DNA of 64,000 bases, taken from the NCBI RefSeq assembly GCF_009858245.1, contig NZ_VMSB01000001.1:2294001-2358000 (forward strand), written 5' to 3'. Position 1 is the stretch's first letter; each line of letters starts with the position of its first letter. Under the pieces are notes generated by a model. That model did no database searches, was not told where the DNA came from, and saw only the letters and a program-made list of their open reading frames with translations. The position numbers and the translations under genes were made by a program. This DNA is from Ornithinibacter aureus (GTDB lineage: Bacteria > Actinomycetota > Actinomycetes > Actinomycetales > Dermatophilaceae). Shown in pieces: positions 15,119 through 24,383 of the stretch.

Positions 15119-16500
15119 GCCGTCTCATCATCGAGAACGCCAGCTACGTCGTCACCGTCGACGCCACCGACACCGTCCTGCGCGACACCACCATCACCAT
15201 CGACGACGGCACCATCACCGCGATCGAAACCTCGGATGCAGCGGCGCACGGTTCGCAGGACCCCTCGGCGGAGGTCATCGACGCGCGCGGCAAGCTCGTG
15301 ATGCCGGGTCTGGTCAACCTGCACACCCACCTGCCGATGACGCTGCTGCGTGGTCTCGCCGAGGACGTCGACCTCGACGGCTTCCTGGCCCGGGTGTGGG
15401 CGGCCGAGGGCGCTGTCATGGACACCGACACCGTCGAGCTCGGCGCCACCCTGGGCGCCCTGGAGTCGCTGCGCGGCGGGTGCACGACCCAGCTCGACAT
15501 GTACTTCCACCACGAGGCGACCCACCGCGGGGCCGTCGCCGCGGGCAGTCGTCACGTCATCGGGCCGGTGTTCTTCGACGGGCCGGGGCCGGACGGCCTC
15601 ACCTGGGAGCAGCGTCTGGACAACCTGCGCTCCTGGCCCGCCGTGCTCGACGAGATCGGTGGCCCCTCGGTGCCGGTCGGGGCGATGCCGCACGCCACCT
15701 ACACGTGCTCGCCGGAGGGTTTCGCGCAGGTCGTCACCGTGCTGCGCGAGCTCGTCGCCAACAGTGAGCGCGACGGCATCCTCACGACGCACGTGAGCGA
15801 GACCGCCGCCGAGAACGCCGGCATCCGCGAGCGCTACGACGCGACCCCGACCGAGCTGCTGGCGCGCGCCGGGTGGGTCGAGCCCGACCTGCCGCTCGTC
15901 ATCGGACACGGCGTGCACCTCAGCGAGGGCGACCGAACGACCCTGGCGGCCGGAGGTGCCGCGGTCGGTCACTGCCCCGGGTCGAACCTCAAGCTCGCCA
16001 GCGGCGCCCTGCCGTGGCAGGTCTTGCAGGACAGCGGCCTGCGCGTCGGGTTGGGCACCGACGGCTGCTCGAGCTCGAACGACCTCGACATGTGGCAGGC
16101 CATGCGCCAGGCGGCCCTGCTCGCGCGGCTGACCAGTGAGCGGCCCAACGTCGCGAGCGCCCACGAGGTGCTGCGCGCGGCGACCATCGAGGGGGCCCGC
16201 GCGCTCGGCATGGGGGAGCTCATCGGGTCGGTCGAGGTGGGCAAGCGGGCCGACCTCGTTCTCGTCGACCTCGAGGCGCCGCACCTCACCCCGGTGCATG
16301 ACGTCGCGGCGCTCCTCGTGTTCGCCGCCGGCCGCGGGGACGTCACCGACGTGCTCGTCGACGGGATGCCGGTCGTGCGCGATCGTCGCAGCACCCGCCT
16401 GGACACGGGGCAGCTTCTCGAGCGGGCCCGGGCCCGCGGGGAGGTCGCCCGGGCGGCAGCCGCGGAGGCAGCCGCCACGAAGGCGGCACAGGCTCGATGA
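15115..16500 (+). CDS. mtaD: 5-methylthioadenosine/S-adenosylhomocysteine deaminase-like amidohydrolase
   Basis: 461 aa starting at the ATGA overlap with the phosphorylase gene. It is an amidohydrolase-superfamily TIM barrel: metal site MPGLVNLHTHLPM near residue 62, HVSET near 225, GHGVHLSEGD near 262, a substrate-loop GHCPGSNLKLASG near 284, and catalytic Asp in GLGTDGCSSSNDLD near 312. It fits the MtaD/SsnA group, which deaminates MTA or SAH to the inosine derivative. Coupling to an MTI-type phosphorylase supports MTA as substrate. The stop overlaps the next ATG by 4 bp, so the block continues as one operon. Confidence 0.87.
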   Translation: MSRLIIENASYVVTVDATDTVLRDTTITIDDGTITAIETSDAAAHGSQDPSAEVIDARGKLVMPGLVNLHTHLPMTLLRGLAEDVDLDGFLARVWAAEGAVMDTDTVELGATLGALESLRGGCTTQLDMYFHHEATHRGAVAAGSRHVIGPVFFDGPGPDGLTWEQRLDNLRSWPAVLDEIGGPSVPVGAMPHATYTCSPEGFAQVVTVLRELVANSERDGILTTHVSETAAENAGIRERYDATPTELLARAGWVEPDLPLVIGHGVHLSEGDRTTLAAGGAAVGHCPGSNLKLASGALPWQVLQDSGLRVGLGTDGCSSSNDLDMWQAMRQAALLARLTSERPNVASAHEVLRAATIEGARALGMGELIGSVEVGKRADLVLVDLEAPHLTPVHDVAALLVFAAGRGDVTDVLVDGMPVVRDRRSTRLDTGQLLERARARGEVARAAAAEAAATKAAQAR

Positions 16501-16964
16501 GCAGCGAGAGCGCCGACGAGGTCATCGCCCGCCTCGGCATGCAGCCCATCCCGCAGGAGGGGGCCTGGTTCGCGCCCGGCCCCCGCACCCAGGGCCTCAA
16601 CGGCATCATCGCCCTGCTCACCGACCGCCCCGACGGGTTCTCGGCCATGCACCGCCTCACCATCGACGAGGGGTGGCAGTGGATGGCCGGCGCCCCCGCC
16701 ACCCTCGTGCGCCTGAACCCCGACGGCACCGGCGACTCCACGACGCTCGGCCCGCAGTCCCCCCAGGCCCTGGTCACCAAGGGCTCGTGGATGGGAGCCC
16801 GCACCCACGGTGAGTGGACCCTGTTCTCCTGCTGGTGCGCCCCCGCGTTCGAGCCCGAGCACTTCGAGCTCGGCCAGCGCTCGGCCCTGCTCGACGCCTT
16901 CCCCGACCACGCCGCCGAGATCACCGCGCTGACCCGCACCCACCCCATCGGTCAGCTGCGATGA
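16497..16964 (+). CDS. Cupin family protein (DUF985/Cupin_5)
   Basis: 155 aa, overlapping the deaminase gene by 4 bp and the next gene by 4 bp. The pattern LGMQPIPQEGAWF, GFSAMHRLTIDEGWQWMAGAP and WTLFSCWCAPAFEPEHFEL is characteristic of the DUF985 (Cupin_5) single-domain cupins, which form a beta-barrel and have been linked to sugar-nucleotide or small-molecule binding. No function is established for most members. Its place inside the MTA/nucleoside salvage operon suggests a role in metabolising the released sugar moiety, but this is only context. Confidence 0.85.
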   Translation: MSSESADEVIARLGMQPIPQEGAWFAPGPRTQGLNGIIALLTDRPDGFSAMHRLTIDEGWQWMAGAPATLVRLNPDGTGDSTTLGPQSPQALVTKGSWMGARTHGEWTLFSCWCAPAFEPEHFELGQRSALLDAFPDHAAEITALTRTHPIGQLR

Positions 16965-17713
16965 CGGCCCTGGTCACCGGCGCGAGCGGCGGGCTCGGGC
17001 GCGCCATCGCCGTCGCGCTCGCCGTCGCCGGTCACGACATCGGTGTCCACTACCGGTCGGATGCCGTCGGCGCGGCCGCCGCTGTCACCGACGTCGAGGC
17101 GGTGGGTCGCCGGTCCGCGGTCCTGCACGCCGACCTCGCCGTCGACGACCCGGCCGGGCTCGACCGAGCCTGTGACGACCTCCTCGACGCCTGCGCGGCA
17201 GCGCTCGGTGCCCCCGAGGTCGTCGTGCTCAACGCCTTCCCCCAGCACGTCGTGGCCTGGGGTGACCTCGACACCGCGGCCTGGGACACCTACCACCGCG
17301 GTGGGCTTCGCCCCACGACCGGCCTGCTTCACCGGGCCGCCGCCCGTCTGCACCCCGGCGGTGTCGTCGTCGTCATCAGCTCGATCGAGGGCCGACGCCC
17401 TGCGCCCGGGCACACCCCGTACTCCGTCGCGAAGGCGGCCCTGGACCACCTCACCGCCGCAGCCGCCCACGAGGTCGGGAGCAGCGGCATCCGGGTCGTC
17501 GGGGTCGCACCCGGCCTCATCGACCGCGAGGGCCTCGAGAACGACTGGCCACAGGGGGTCGAGCGCTGGTCGCGAGCCAGCGCGCTGGGACGCCCCGTCA
17601 CGGCATCCGAGGTCGCGGCGACCGTGGCGTTCCTCGCCTCACCAGCCGCATCAGGCATCACCGGCACCACCATCACCGTGGATGCCGGGTGGTCGGCAGC
17701 GCCGGGTTGGTGA
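16961..17713 (+). CDS. Short-chain dehydrogenase/reductase
   Basis: 250 aa. The Rossmann N-terminus VTGASGGLGRAIAVAL carries the NAD(P)-binding TGxxxGxG pattern. Catalytic Ser in VVVISSIEG and the YxxxK pair in YSVAKAALDHL follow, and the C-terminus GTTITVDAGW is typical of FabG-like SDRs. NADP is likely, judged from the Arg after the second strand (YRSDAVG). It starts within the ATGA overlap with the cupin gene and closes this five-gene stretch. The substrate is unknown; a sugar- or pterin-type carbonyl is possible. The 145-bp gap after it precedes the importer operon. Confidence 0.9.
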   Translation: MTALVTGASGGLGRAIAVALAVAGHDIGVHYRSDAVGAAAAVTDVEAVGRRSAVLHADLAVDDPAGLDRACDDLLDACAAALGAPEVVVLNAFPQHVVAWGDLDTAAWDTYHRGGLRPTTGLLHRAAARLHPGGVVVVISSIEGRRPAPGHTPYSVAKAALDHLTAAAAHEVGSSGIRVVGVAPGLIDREGLENDWPQGVERWSRASALGRPVTASEVAATVAFLASPAASGITGTTITVDAGWSAAPGW

Positions 17714-17858
17714 GACCTGCCAACCGCGGCGCCCGCATGTCGTCAACGACACACTCTGGCGAGGTAACAACAGGGCAACGACACTCAAAGGTCTGCCCCC
17801 GACGGGCACCCGACGACATAGCCTTACGTGTCTGACCCCATCTCCAAGGAGAACCTTC

Positions 17859-18947
17859 ATGAAGTCCACGCGTTACCTCGTCGCGGTTCCCGCCGCGCTC
17901 GCCCTCGCCCTCGCGGGCTGTGGCGGCAGCACCGGCAGCTCCGAGTCCTCCGCTCCGGCCGGCTCCGCAGCCCCCGGCGCCCCCACCGACGACAGCAACT
18001 GCGCCGACGAGGCCGTGTTCTGCATCGGTCTGGTCACCGACACCGGCAAGGTGGACGACAAGTCGTTCAACCAGTCCGCGCACGAGGGAGCTCTCGAGGC
18101 CCAGAAGCAGACCAACGGCTTCTACAAGTACATCGAGACCCAGGACGCCAAGGACTACGCCGCCAACATGGCACAGTTCACCAACAAGAAGTACGACGCC
18201 ATCGTCACGGTCGGCTTCCTCATGACCGACGCCACGCTCGAGGCGGCCAAGGCCAACCCCGGCACCCGCTTCATCGGTGTCGACCAGGGGTACGACCCGG
18301 CCGCGGTCCCCGGCAAGAACGTCACCGGCCTCATCTTCCCCGAGGACCAGGCCGGTTACGGCGCCGGTTACCTCGCGGGCCTGATGACCAAGACGAACAA
18401 GCTCGGCCAGGTCCTCGGTCTCGAGATCCCCCCGGTCCAGAAGTTCGCCAAGGGCTTCGAGGCCGGCGCGAAGGCCGCGAACCCCGCGGTCACCGTCACC
18501 ACCGTGTACCACCCCGCCGGCGACAACGCCTTCAACGACCCGGTGTGGGGCGCTGGCGAGGCCAAGAAGCAGCTCGCCCAGGGTGCGGACATCATCTTCG
18601 GCGCCGGTGGCAACACCGGTAACGGCGCTCTCCAGGAGGTCGCCAAGGCCAAGGGTGCAGGCACCGAGGTCTTCTGCATCGGTGTCGACACCGACCAGTG
18701 GGACACCGTCCCCGCGGCCCAGCCGTGCCTCATCACCTCGGCGATGAAGCTCATCACCGAGGGTGTCACCGAGACCCTGGTCACGGCCAAGGACGGCGAC
18801 TTCGCCGAGAACCAGACCCTCGGCAAGGCCGGCCTCGCCCCCTTCCACGACTTCGAGTCGGTCATCCCGGCTGACGTCAAGGCCAAGGTCGACGAGGTCG
18901 TCAAGCAGATGGAAGCCGGCACCCTGCAGACCGGCGTCACCCTCTGA
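17859..18947 (+). CDS. BMP-family nucleoside-binding lipoprotein of ABC importer
   Basis: 362 aa. ATG 17859 follows AAGGAGA by 6 nt; the frame upstream is open but overlaps the SDR gene. The signal peptide ends in the lipobox ALAGC (Cys20), then a short Ser/Pro/Ala linker. The mature part is a PnrA/Med-like periplasmic-binding fold (VTDTGKVDDKSFNQSAHEGA; FIGVDQGYD; FGAGGNTGNG). Family members bind purine nucleosides and feed the YufOPQ-type ABC importer, whose two permeases and ATPase follow on the same strand. The position next to MTA/nucleoside salvage genes supports nucleoside uptake. A strong hairpin separates this gene from the permeases, probably giving excess binding protein. Confidence 0.92.
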   Translation: MKSTRYLVAVPAALALALAGCGGSTGSSESSAPAGSAAPGAPTDDSNCADEAVFCIGLVTDTGKVDDKSFNQSAHEGALEAQKQTNGFYKYIETQDAKDYAANMAQFTNKKYDAIVTVGFLMTDATLEAAKANPGTRFIGVDQGYDPAAVPGKNVTGLIFPEDQAGYGAGYLAGLMTKTNKLGQVLGLEIPPVQKFAKGFEAGAKAANPAVTVTTVYHPAGDNAFNDPVWGAGEAKKQLAQGADIIFGAGGNTGNGALQEVAKAKGAGTEVFCIGVDTDQWDTVPAAQPCLITSAMKLITEGVTETLVTAKDGDFAENQTLGKAGLAPFHDFESVIPADVKAKVDEVVKQMEAGTLQTGVTL

Positions 18948-18998
18948 CCGATGTGACCTCGGGCCCGGCCTTAGTTCCGGGACCCAACCACCTCGTCA

Positions 18999-19035
18999 CC
19001 GGGGGCGGGCACCCAGCACGGGTGCCCGCCCCCGG
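18999..19035 (+). terminator. Intra-operon hairpin after the binding-protein gene
   Basis: Perfect 16-bp stem CCGGGGGCGGGCACCC / GGGTGCCCGCCCCCGG with a 5-nt loop (AGCAC), about 50 bp after the BMP gene and 86 bp before the first permease. There is no T tract. It is likely a partial terminator or an mRNA 3'-end stabiliser. Confidence 0.75.
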
Positions 19036-19121
19036 GCGCGTGTGGACCTCCCCGTCGCGTCACCCTTTGCCAAGAGTCCGCGACCCGCCACACTGTGGGC
19101 ACCCACCGACATTGGAGTCGT

Positions 19122-20276
19122 ATGAGCGAGACACCCACTGTGGCCGACCAGGCCGCCGCCCCACCGCCCTCGAGCGGGGGAACCTCCGGTGACAAGAAGC
19201 CGGCCCAGCCCCTGGCGTACCTGTTGACGCACCAGAGCGGTGTCGTCATCCTCGTCGCCCTCGCCATCGCACTGCTCGTCGGTGCGGCCCTCATCCGCTA
19301 CCAGGGGGTGAGCCCCTGGTACGCCTACGAGACGATCATCCGTGAGGCCCTCCTCGTCGACGGCGGGCTGACCCGGACCCTGCAGAAGACGGCGCCGCTC
19401 GTGCTGACCGGCCTCGCCGTCGTGATCCCGCTGCGCGTGGGCCTGTTCAACATCGGTGGCCAGGGCCAGCTCATCTTCGGCGCCATGTTCGGCGCCTGGG
19501 TCGCCTACGCCGCTGGTGGCCTCGGGTTCCTCGGAGCCCTGTGCGGCATGGTCGCCGGCATGGTGGCCGGTGCCTTCATCGGCTGGATCGCCGGTGTCCT
19601 CAAGGCCACCCGCGGGGTGCACGAGGTCATCACGACGATCATGCTCAACTACATCGCGGCCGGCGTGACCTGGTGGCTCGTCACCGGCCCCCTGCAGGCC
19701 GAGGGCTCCAAGACCAGCGGCATCCCGCAGACCGAGCTCATCCCCGACGCGGCACGTGTCGGTGCCGTCGCCGGCATCCCCATCGGGTTCGTCATCGCCC
19801 TGGCCCTGGCCATCGCCTGCTGGTGGATGCTGTCGCGCACGACGCTCGGCTTCAAGCTCAACACCGTCGGCGCCAACAAGCACGCCGCCCGCTACGCCGG
19901 CATCAACATCAACCGGATCATTGCCCTGTCGATGGTCTTCGGTGGTGGCCTCGCCGGCCTCGCCGGCGCCCTCGAGGCGGCCGGCACCCTGCACCGGTTC
20001 GAGCCGGCCATCGGCGGCACCCTCGGGTTCGACGGCATCACCATCGCCCTGCTGGCCCGGGCCAACCCGCTCGCGACGATCCCGGCAGCGCTCCTCGTCG
20101 GCATCCTGCGCACCGGGGCCCCGGGCCTGCAGTTCGCGACGGGCATCGCCCCCGAGGTCGTCGACCTGCTGCTCGCGATCATCCTGCTCATGGTGTCCAT
20201 CCCGGTGCTCGGCAAGTGGATCTTCCGCAGCCGCGCCGACAAGGTCGCCGCCGCCTCGACGAGCTGGGGTAACTGA
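19122..20276 (+). CDS. ABC transporter permease (YufP/NupP type)
   Basis: 384 aa. ATG 19122 has GGAG 5-8 nt upstream; the open frame extends only 27 bases earlier. A cytosolic N-tail of about 35 residues is followed by about ten hydrophobic segments of the BPD_transp_2 (LivH/RbsC-like) fold. Conserved pieces are VGLFNIGGQGQLIFGA, the EAA-like TRGVHEVITTIMLNYIA and GFKLNTVGANKHAARYAGI. It forms the inner-membrane channel together with the next permease for the nucleoside importer. Its stop and the next ATG are one base apart. Confidence 0.92.
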   Translation: MSETPTVADQAAAPPPSSGGTSGDKKPAQPLAYLLTHQSGVVILVALAIALLVGAALIRYQGVSPWYAYETIIREALLVDGGLTRTLQKTAPLVLTGLAVVIPLRVGLFNIGGQGQLIFGAMFGAWVAYAAGGLGFLGALCGMVAGMVAGAFIGWIAGVLKATRGVHEVITTIMLNYIAAGVTWWLVTGPLQAEGSKTSGIPQTELIPDAARVGAVAGIPIGFVIALALAIACWWMLSRTTLGFKLNTVGANKHAARYAGININRIIALSMVFGGGLAGLAGALEAAGTLHRFEPAIGGTLGFDGITIALLARANPLATIPAALLVGILRTGAPGLQFATGIAPEVVDLLLAIILLMVSIPVLGKWIFRSRADKVAAASTSWGN

Positions 20277-20277
20277 C

Positions 20278-21276
20278 ATGGGTGCCTGGATCGCCAAGAA
20301 CCGCACGACCGTGATCGTGTCCGTCGCCGTCATCGTCGCGGCGTACGCCTTCTACTACCTGAAGAACGACATCGCCCCGAGCATGTACGTCTCGGCCTGG
20401 GGCTACGCCATCCCGCTCGTCCTCGCCGCCCTCGTCGGCGTCATCGGTGAACGCTCCGGTGTCGTCAACATCGGCATCGAGGGGCAGATGCTCGTCGCGG
20501 CCTTCGCCGGGTTCTTCGCCGCCGCCTACAGCGGCTCGCTGCTCGTGGGCGTGCTCGCCGGCATCGGCAGCGGCCTGATCCTCGGCGGGTTCCTCGCGTG
20601 GACCACCGTGAAGTGGCGGATGGACCAGATCATCGCCGGTGTCGTGCTCAACATCATCGCCACCGGCATCACCTCGTTCTACTACCAGCCGGGCCAGTTG
20701 CTGCCCGGCCTCATGCCGAAGTTCGACATCTGGCCGTTGTCGAAGATCCCGCTCATCGGTGAGGTCTTCTTCTCCGGCACGAGCATCTTCGCCACGCTCG
20801 CCATCCTCGCCGCAATCGGTGTGCACGTCGCGCTGTTCCACACCCGCTGGGGTCTGCGCACGCGCGCCGTCGGCGAGTACCCGTCGGCCGCCGACACGGC
20901 CGGCATCAACGTCGAGCGGCTGCGCCTGATCAACGTCACGCTGGCGGGCACCCTCGCCGGCTGCGCCGGGGTCTACCTGTCGATGGATGCCTCGTCGTCC
21001 TTCGAGCGCGGCATGGTCGCCGGCCGAGGGTTCCTCGCCCTGGCGATCATGATCATGGGCGCGTGGCGTCCGCTGCGGGCGCTGGCGATGGCGATCTTCT
21101 TCGGCTTCATCAACGCCGTGGCCTCGCAGCTGCAGGCCGGCGGCAGCATCGACATCCCGCCGCAGCTCACGGGCACCCTGCCCTTCGTCGTGACGATCGT
21201 CGTCCTGGCCATCGCCGCCGGGCGGGTTCGAGCGCCGGGAGCCGTCGGACAGCCGTACGTCAAGGGAGACCAGTGA
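20278..21276 (+). CDS. ABC transporter permease (YufQ/NupQ type)
   Basis: 332 aa, about nine hydrophobic segments, BPD_transp_2 fold. ERSGVVNIGIEGQMLVAAF near residue 60 and WRMDQIIAGVVLNIIATGI near 120 correspond to the conserved cytosolic-loop elements; GLRTRAVGEYPSAADTAGI near 200 is the ATPase contact region. It is the second permease of the nucleoside importer. It overlaps the ATPase gene start by one base (TGATG), indicating translational coupling and equal stoichiometry. Confidence 0.92.
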   Translation: MGAWIAKNRTTVIVSVAVIVAAYAFYYLKNDIAPSMYVSAWGYAIPLVLAALVGVIGERSGVVNIGIEGQMLVAAFAGFFAAAYSGSLLVGVLAGIGSGLILGGFLAWTTVKWRMDQIIAGVVLNIIATGITSFYYQPGQLLPGLMPKFDIWPLSKIPLIGEVFFSGTSIFATLAILAAIGVHVALFHTRWGLRTRAVGEYPSAADTAGINVERLRLINVTLAGTLAGCAGVYLSMDASSSFERGMVAGRGFLALAIMIMGAWRPLRALAMAIFFGFINAVASQLQAGGSIDIPPQLTGTLPFVVTIVVLAIAAGRVRAPGAVGQPYVKGDQ

Positions 21277-22916
21277 TGAGCACCCCCGAGAACACCCCCA
21301 CACCGGTCCCCGCCGACACCGCGCCCGAGCACCTCGAGGCCATCGCCACGTCGGATGCCGTCCTCGAGCTCCCGCCGGAGAAGTCGGGTTTCGGGGAGGG
21401 CAACGTCGGAGAGGTGCTGCTCGACCTCGCCGGGCTGACCAAGAGCTTCGGCTCGGTGCGGGCCAACCGCGACATCACGATGCACGTGCGGCGCGGCGAG
21501 ATCGTCGCCCTGCTCGGTGAGAACGGGGCCGGAAAGTCCACCCTGGTCAACCAGATCTTCGGCCTCATCACCCCCGACTCGGGGACGGTCACGGTCAAGG
21601 GCGACTCGACCCCCATCAAGGACCCGCGCGACGCCATCGCCCGCGGCATCGGCATGGTGCACCAACACTTCCAGCTCGTGCCAGTCATGACGGTGGCCGA
21701 GAACATGATCCTCGGACACGAGCCGACACGAGGTGGAGCCGTGCTCGACCTCGACAGCGCCCGCGAGATGGTGCGCAGTCTGTCGGCCAAGCACGGCCTG
21801 CCGGTCGACCCCGACGCCGAGGTCGAGGACCTGCCCGTCGGCACCCAGCAGCGCGTCGAGATCCTCAAGGCGCTCTCGCGCAGCGTCGACCTGCTGATCC
21901 TCGACGAGCCGACGGCGGTACTCACGCCGCAGGAGACCGACGAGCTGCTCGGGGTGATGAAGGAGCTCGCGGCCTCCGGCACCTCCATCGTGTTCATCAC
22001 GCACAAGCTGCGTGAGGTGCTGGCGGTGGCCGACCGCGTCTACGTGCTGCGCCAGGGCGCGGTCGTCGGTGAGGTCGCCACCAAGGACACCGACGCCCGT
22101 GGGCTCGCGACGATGATGGTGGGCCGCGAGGTCGTGCTGTCGATCGACAAGGCCGACGCCACGCCGACCGACACCGTCCTCACGATCACCGACCTGCACG
22201 TCCTCGACGACCGTGAACTGGGTGCCGTCAACGGGTTCACGCTGTCGGTGCGCGCCGGGGAGATCGTCGGGGTGGCCGGCGTCGAGGGCAACGGCCAGCG
22301 CGAGCTCGTCGAGGCCCTGGCCGGGATGCGCAAGGTCGTGTCGGGGCAGATGACCCTGGGCGACCTCGACCTCACGAAGGCCAACCCGCACCAGACGCAC
22401 CACGCCGGGGTCGGGCACATCCCCGAGGACCGTGAGAAGCACGGCCTCGTCGCCTCGTACTCCATCGCGGACAACCTCGTGCTCAACGAGTTCGACCAGG
22501 CGCCGTACTCCAAGAGCGGAGTGCGCCAGTTCGACGCCATCCGCGAGCACGCGGAGGCGGTGCGCACCGAGTTCGACATCCGCTCGTCCGGGGTGCAGCA
22601 GAGCGCCGGGTCACTCTCGGGTGGCAACAAGCAGAAGGTCGTCGTCGCCCGCGAGATGGCGTTCAAGCCGCGCCTGCTCATGGCGGCCCAGCCCACCCGT
22701 GGGGTCGACGTCGGATCGATCGAGTTCATCCACCGGCGCATCGTCGACGCCCGCGATGCCGGCGCCGCGGTGCTGCTCGTCTCGGCCGAGCTCGACGAGA
22801 TCCTGTCGCTGTCCGACCGGATCGCGGTCGTTCACGGTGGCAAGGTCGTGGCCGAACTGCCCGCGCGCGGCGCCGACCGCACCGAGATCGGTCGCCTGAT
22901 GGCCGGAGACCACTGA
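21276..22916 (+). CDS. ABC transporter ATPase with two nucleotide-binding domains (YufO type)
   Basis: 546 aa, tandem ABC domains as in RbsA/YufO. Domain 1 has Walker [10 protein letters not shown] near residue 87, a signature region [12 protein letters not shown] (LSGGQ replaced, as is common in this family) and Walker [13 protein letters not shown]. Domain 2 has a degenerate Walker A ([10 protein letters not shown], no GKS), a good signature [15 protein letters not shown] and [12 protein letters not shown] in place of the canonical Walker B Asp-Glu. Only one site is likely to hydrolyse ATP efficiently. It is the last gene of the importer operon and is followed by a strong terminator. An N-terminal extension of about 45 residues is unusual but has a good start by overlap. 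Confidence 0.93.
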   Translation: MSTPENTPTPVPADTAPEHLEAIATSDAVLELPPEKSGFGEGNVGEVLLDLAGLTKSFGSVRANRDITMHVRRGEIVALLGENGAGKSTLVNQIFGLITPDSGTVTVKGDSTPIKDPRDAIARGIGMVHQHFQLVPVMTVAENMILGHEPTRGGAVLDLDSAREMVRSLSAKHGLPVDPDAEVEDLPVGTQQRVEILKALSRSVDLLILDEPTAVLTPQETDELLGVMKELAASGTSIVFITHKLREVLAVADRVYVLRQGAVVGEVATKDTDARGLATMMVGREVVLSIDKADATPTDTVLTITDLHVLDDRELGAVNGFTLSVRAGEIVGVAGVEGNGQRELVEALAGMRKVVSGQMTLGDLDLTKANPHQTHHAGVGHIPEDREKHGLVASYSIADNLVLNEFDQAPYSKSGVRQFDAIREHAEAVRTEFDIRSSGVQQSAGSLSGGNKQKVVVAREMAFKPRLLMAAQPTRGVDVGSIEFIHRRIVDARDAGAAVLLVSAELDEILSLSDRIAVVHGGKVVAELPARGADRTEIGRLMAGDH

Positions 22917-22935
22917 CCGACCTTCCGCACTCCTG

Positions 22936-22984
22936 CGAGAAGCCGCCCGACACGCCACGAAACGGCGGGTCGGGCGGCTTCTCG
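22936..22984 (+). terminator. Terminator after the ABC importer operon
   Basis: Perfect 16-bp stem with left arm CGAGAAGCCGCCCGAC and its exact inverse, 17-nt loop, 20 bp after the ATPase stop and 27 bp before the end of the convergent ATPase gene. It can serve both strands. Confidence 0.85.
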
Positions 22985-23010
22985 TCGCAAGGGTCGGGAC
23001 CGGCGGAGAG

Positions 23011-24270
23011 TCACGCCCCAAGGAGCGCCAGCGGAATCACCGCGATGCCGTCGGGTCGCCGGTAGGCGTGCGTGCCCGTCGTGAGGACGACGAGGTCGAC
23101 GACGTCGCTGCCGAGTTGCTCACGTAGCCACCTGAGGTGCCTGACATCGGCATCGCCGACGCTGGCCGACATCTTGACCTCGATTCCCAGCACCTGACCC
23201 GCCTCCCCCTCCACGATGAGGTCCACCTCTCGGTCGCCGTTGCCCGTACGGAGATGACCCACCCTGGCTTCGGCGCTCTGAGCAGCCACCCTGACGGACA
23301 AGGTCGCCAGTGCCTCGAACAGCGGTCCGGCCACATGCGCCCCTTGTGGGCTGAGCAAGCGCTGCGCGGTGAGTCCCAGGATGGCGGCCGCGAGACCAGG
23401 ATCCGCCAGCTGGTGTTTCGGCGCCTGCTGGAGGCGTCGCAGCGGACTGCGGCTCGGTGACCACCCCGGTACAGGATCGAGCAGGAAGAGCTGCGTGAGG
23501 TGATCGCGGTAGGCGATCGTCGTCGTCTTCGCCGGGTGGCTGCCGTCGCCCGCCGTTGCGCTGTCGAGGATCCGCGAGTAGGCGGCGGTCGTCGACGAGG
23601 CGGCCGCGTACGCAGCAAGCCACCGTCGCAGGGTCTCTGGCCGTCGCACGGCCAGCCCTTGCTCCGGCAGATCCTTGAGCAGGATCTGGTCCACGTAGCT
23701 GCGCAGCAGTGGTCTGCGCAGCCGTGGGGGTTCGCTCATGAGGCCAGGCAGACCCGTGGACTCGATGGCCTCGAAGTAGTCCACGAGGCTGGTGCTCGTC
23801 GTTCCGCCGATCGGGCCTTGGCGGCCATCCAGGAGATGTCGCAGTCGGATGCTCGGTGAGGCGCCGGGGCGCTCGTACAGCGCCATCGGCCTCATCCGGA
23901 GCGACAGGATGCGGCCCGCCCCGCTGTGAACGACGGTGCCGCCGACGGGAGTCGCGCTCCCCGACAGCAGGAATCGGCCTGCCGGTGCCCCCTCGTCGAC
24001 GCGTCGACGCACCGAGTCCCAGACGGACGGCAGTCGCTGCCACTCATCGATGAGCACGGTCCCCGGTGGGGCGGCGGCGAACGTGGGGTCGGCAGACACC
24101 AGAGCGCGGTGAGATTCGTCGTCAAGGAACCAGGCGGCATCCGATCGCCGCAGCGCCGTTCGTGTCTTCCCGACACCCTTGGGTCCCTCGAGCGCGATGG
24201 CCGAGGCAAGGGGCAGGAGTTCGTCGAGTTCGTCATCCAGTGATCGACGAGAGTAGACCTCAGGCGACAT
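23011..24270 (-). CDS. AAA ATPase with DUF4143 domain
   Basis: 419 aa. ATG 24270 follows GAGGAG by about 5 nt and is preferred over an upstream start at 24294. The N-terminal AAA_14 P-loop domain shows Walker A EGPKGVGKT near residue 36 and VLIDEWQRLP as Walker B; GRFLLSGSATP is the sensor 1 region. The C-terminal DUF4143 domain ends in a nuclease-like region with REVDLIVEGEAGQVLGIEVKMSASV, an E...D...ExK arrangement resembling PD-(D/E)XK. Such proteins are common single genes in bacteria and archaea with no established role; mobile-element or toxin-antitoxin links have been proposed. Three 23-bp-spaced repeats lie just upstream. Confidence 0.88.
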   Translation of the reverse strand: MSPEVYSRRSLDDELDELLPLASAIALEGPKGVGKTRTALRRSDAAWFLDDESHRALVSADPTFAAAPPGTVLIDEWQRLPSVWDSVRRRVDEGAPAGRFLLSGSATPVGGTVVHSGAGRILSLRMRPMALYERPGASPSIRLRHLLDGRQGPIGGTTSTSLVDYFEAIESTGLPGLMSEPPRLRRPLLRSYVDQILLKDLPEQGLAVRRPETLRRWLAAYAAASSTTAAYSRILDSATAGDGSHPAKTTTIAYRDHLTQLFLLDPVPGWSPSRSPLRRLQQAPKHQLADPGLAAAILGLTAQRLLSPQGAHVAGPLFEALATLSVRVAAQSAEARVGHLRTGNGDREVDLIVEGEAGQVLGIEVKMSASVGDADVRHLRWLREQLGSDVVDLVVLTTGTHAYRRPDGIAVIPLALLGA

Positions 24271-24300
24271 ATCTGCTCCTCTGCTGCTCAACACCGTCTA

Positions 24301-24353
24301 CACTACCTCTAGCAGCACCGCTACACTACCTTTAACCGTCATCGGGCACTACC
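24301..24353. repeat. Three direct repeats with 23-bp period upstream of the DUF4143 gene
   Basis: CACTACC occurs at 24301, 24324 and 24347, exactly 23 bp apart; the first two extend to CTACACTACCTYTA. On the reverse strand they read GGTAGTG and lie 31-83 bp before the DUF4143 gene start. They may be operator or promoter repeats. Confidence 0.55.
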
Positions 24354-24383
24354 TTCAGCAGGCACGGTTCGCACCCGCGGTGG

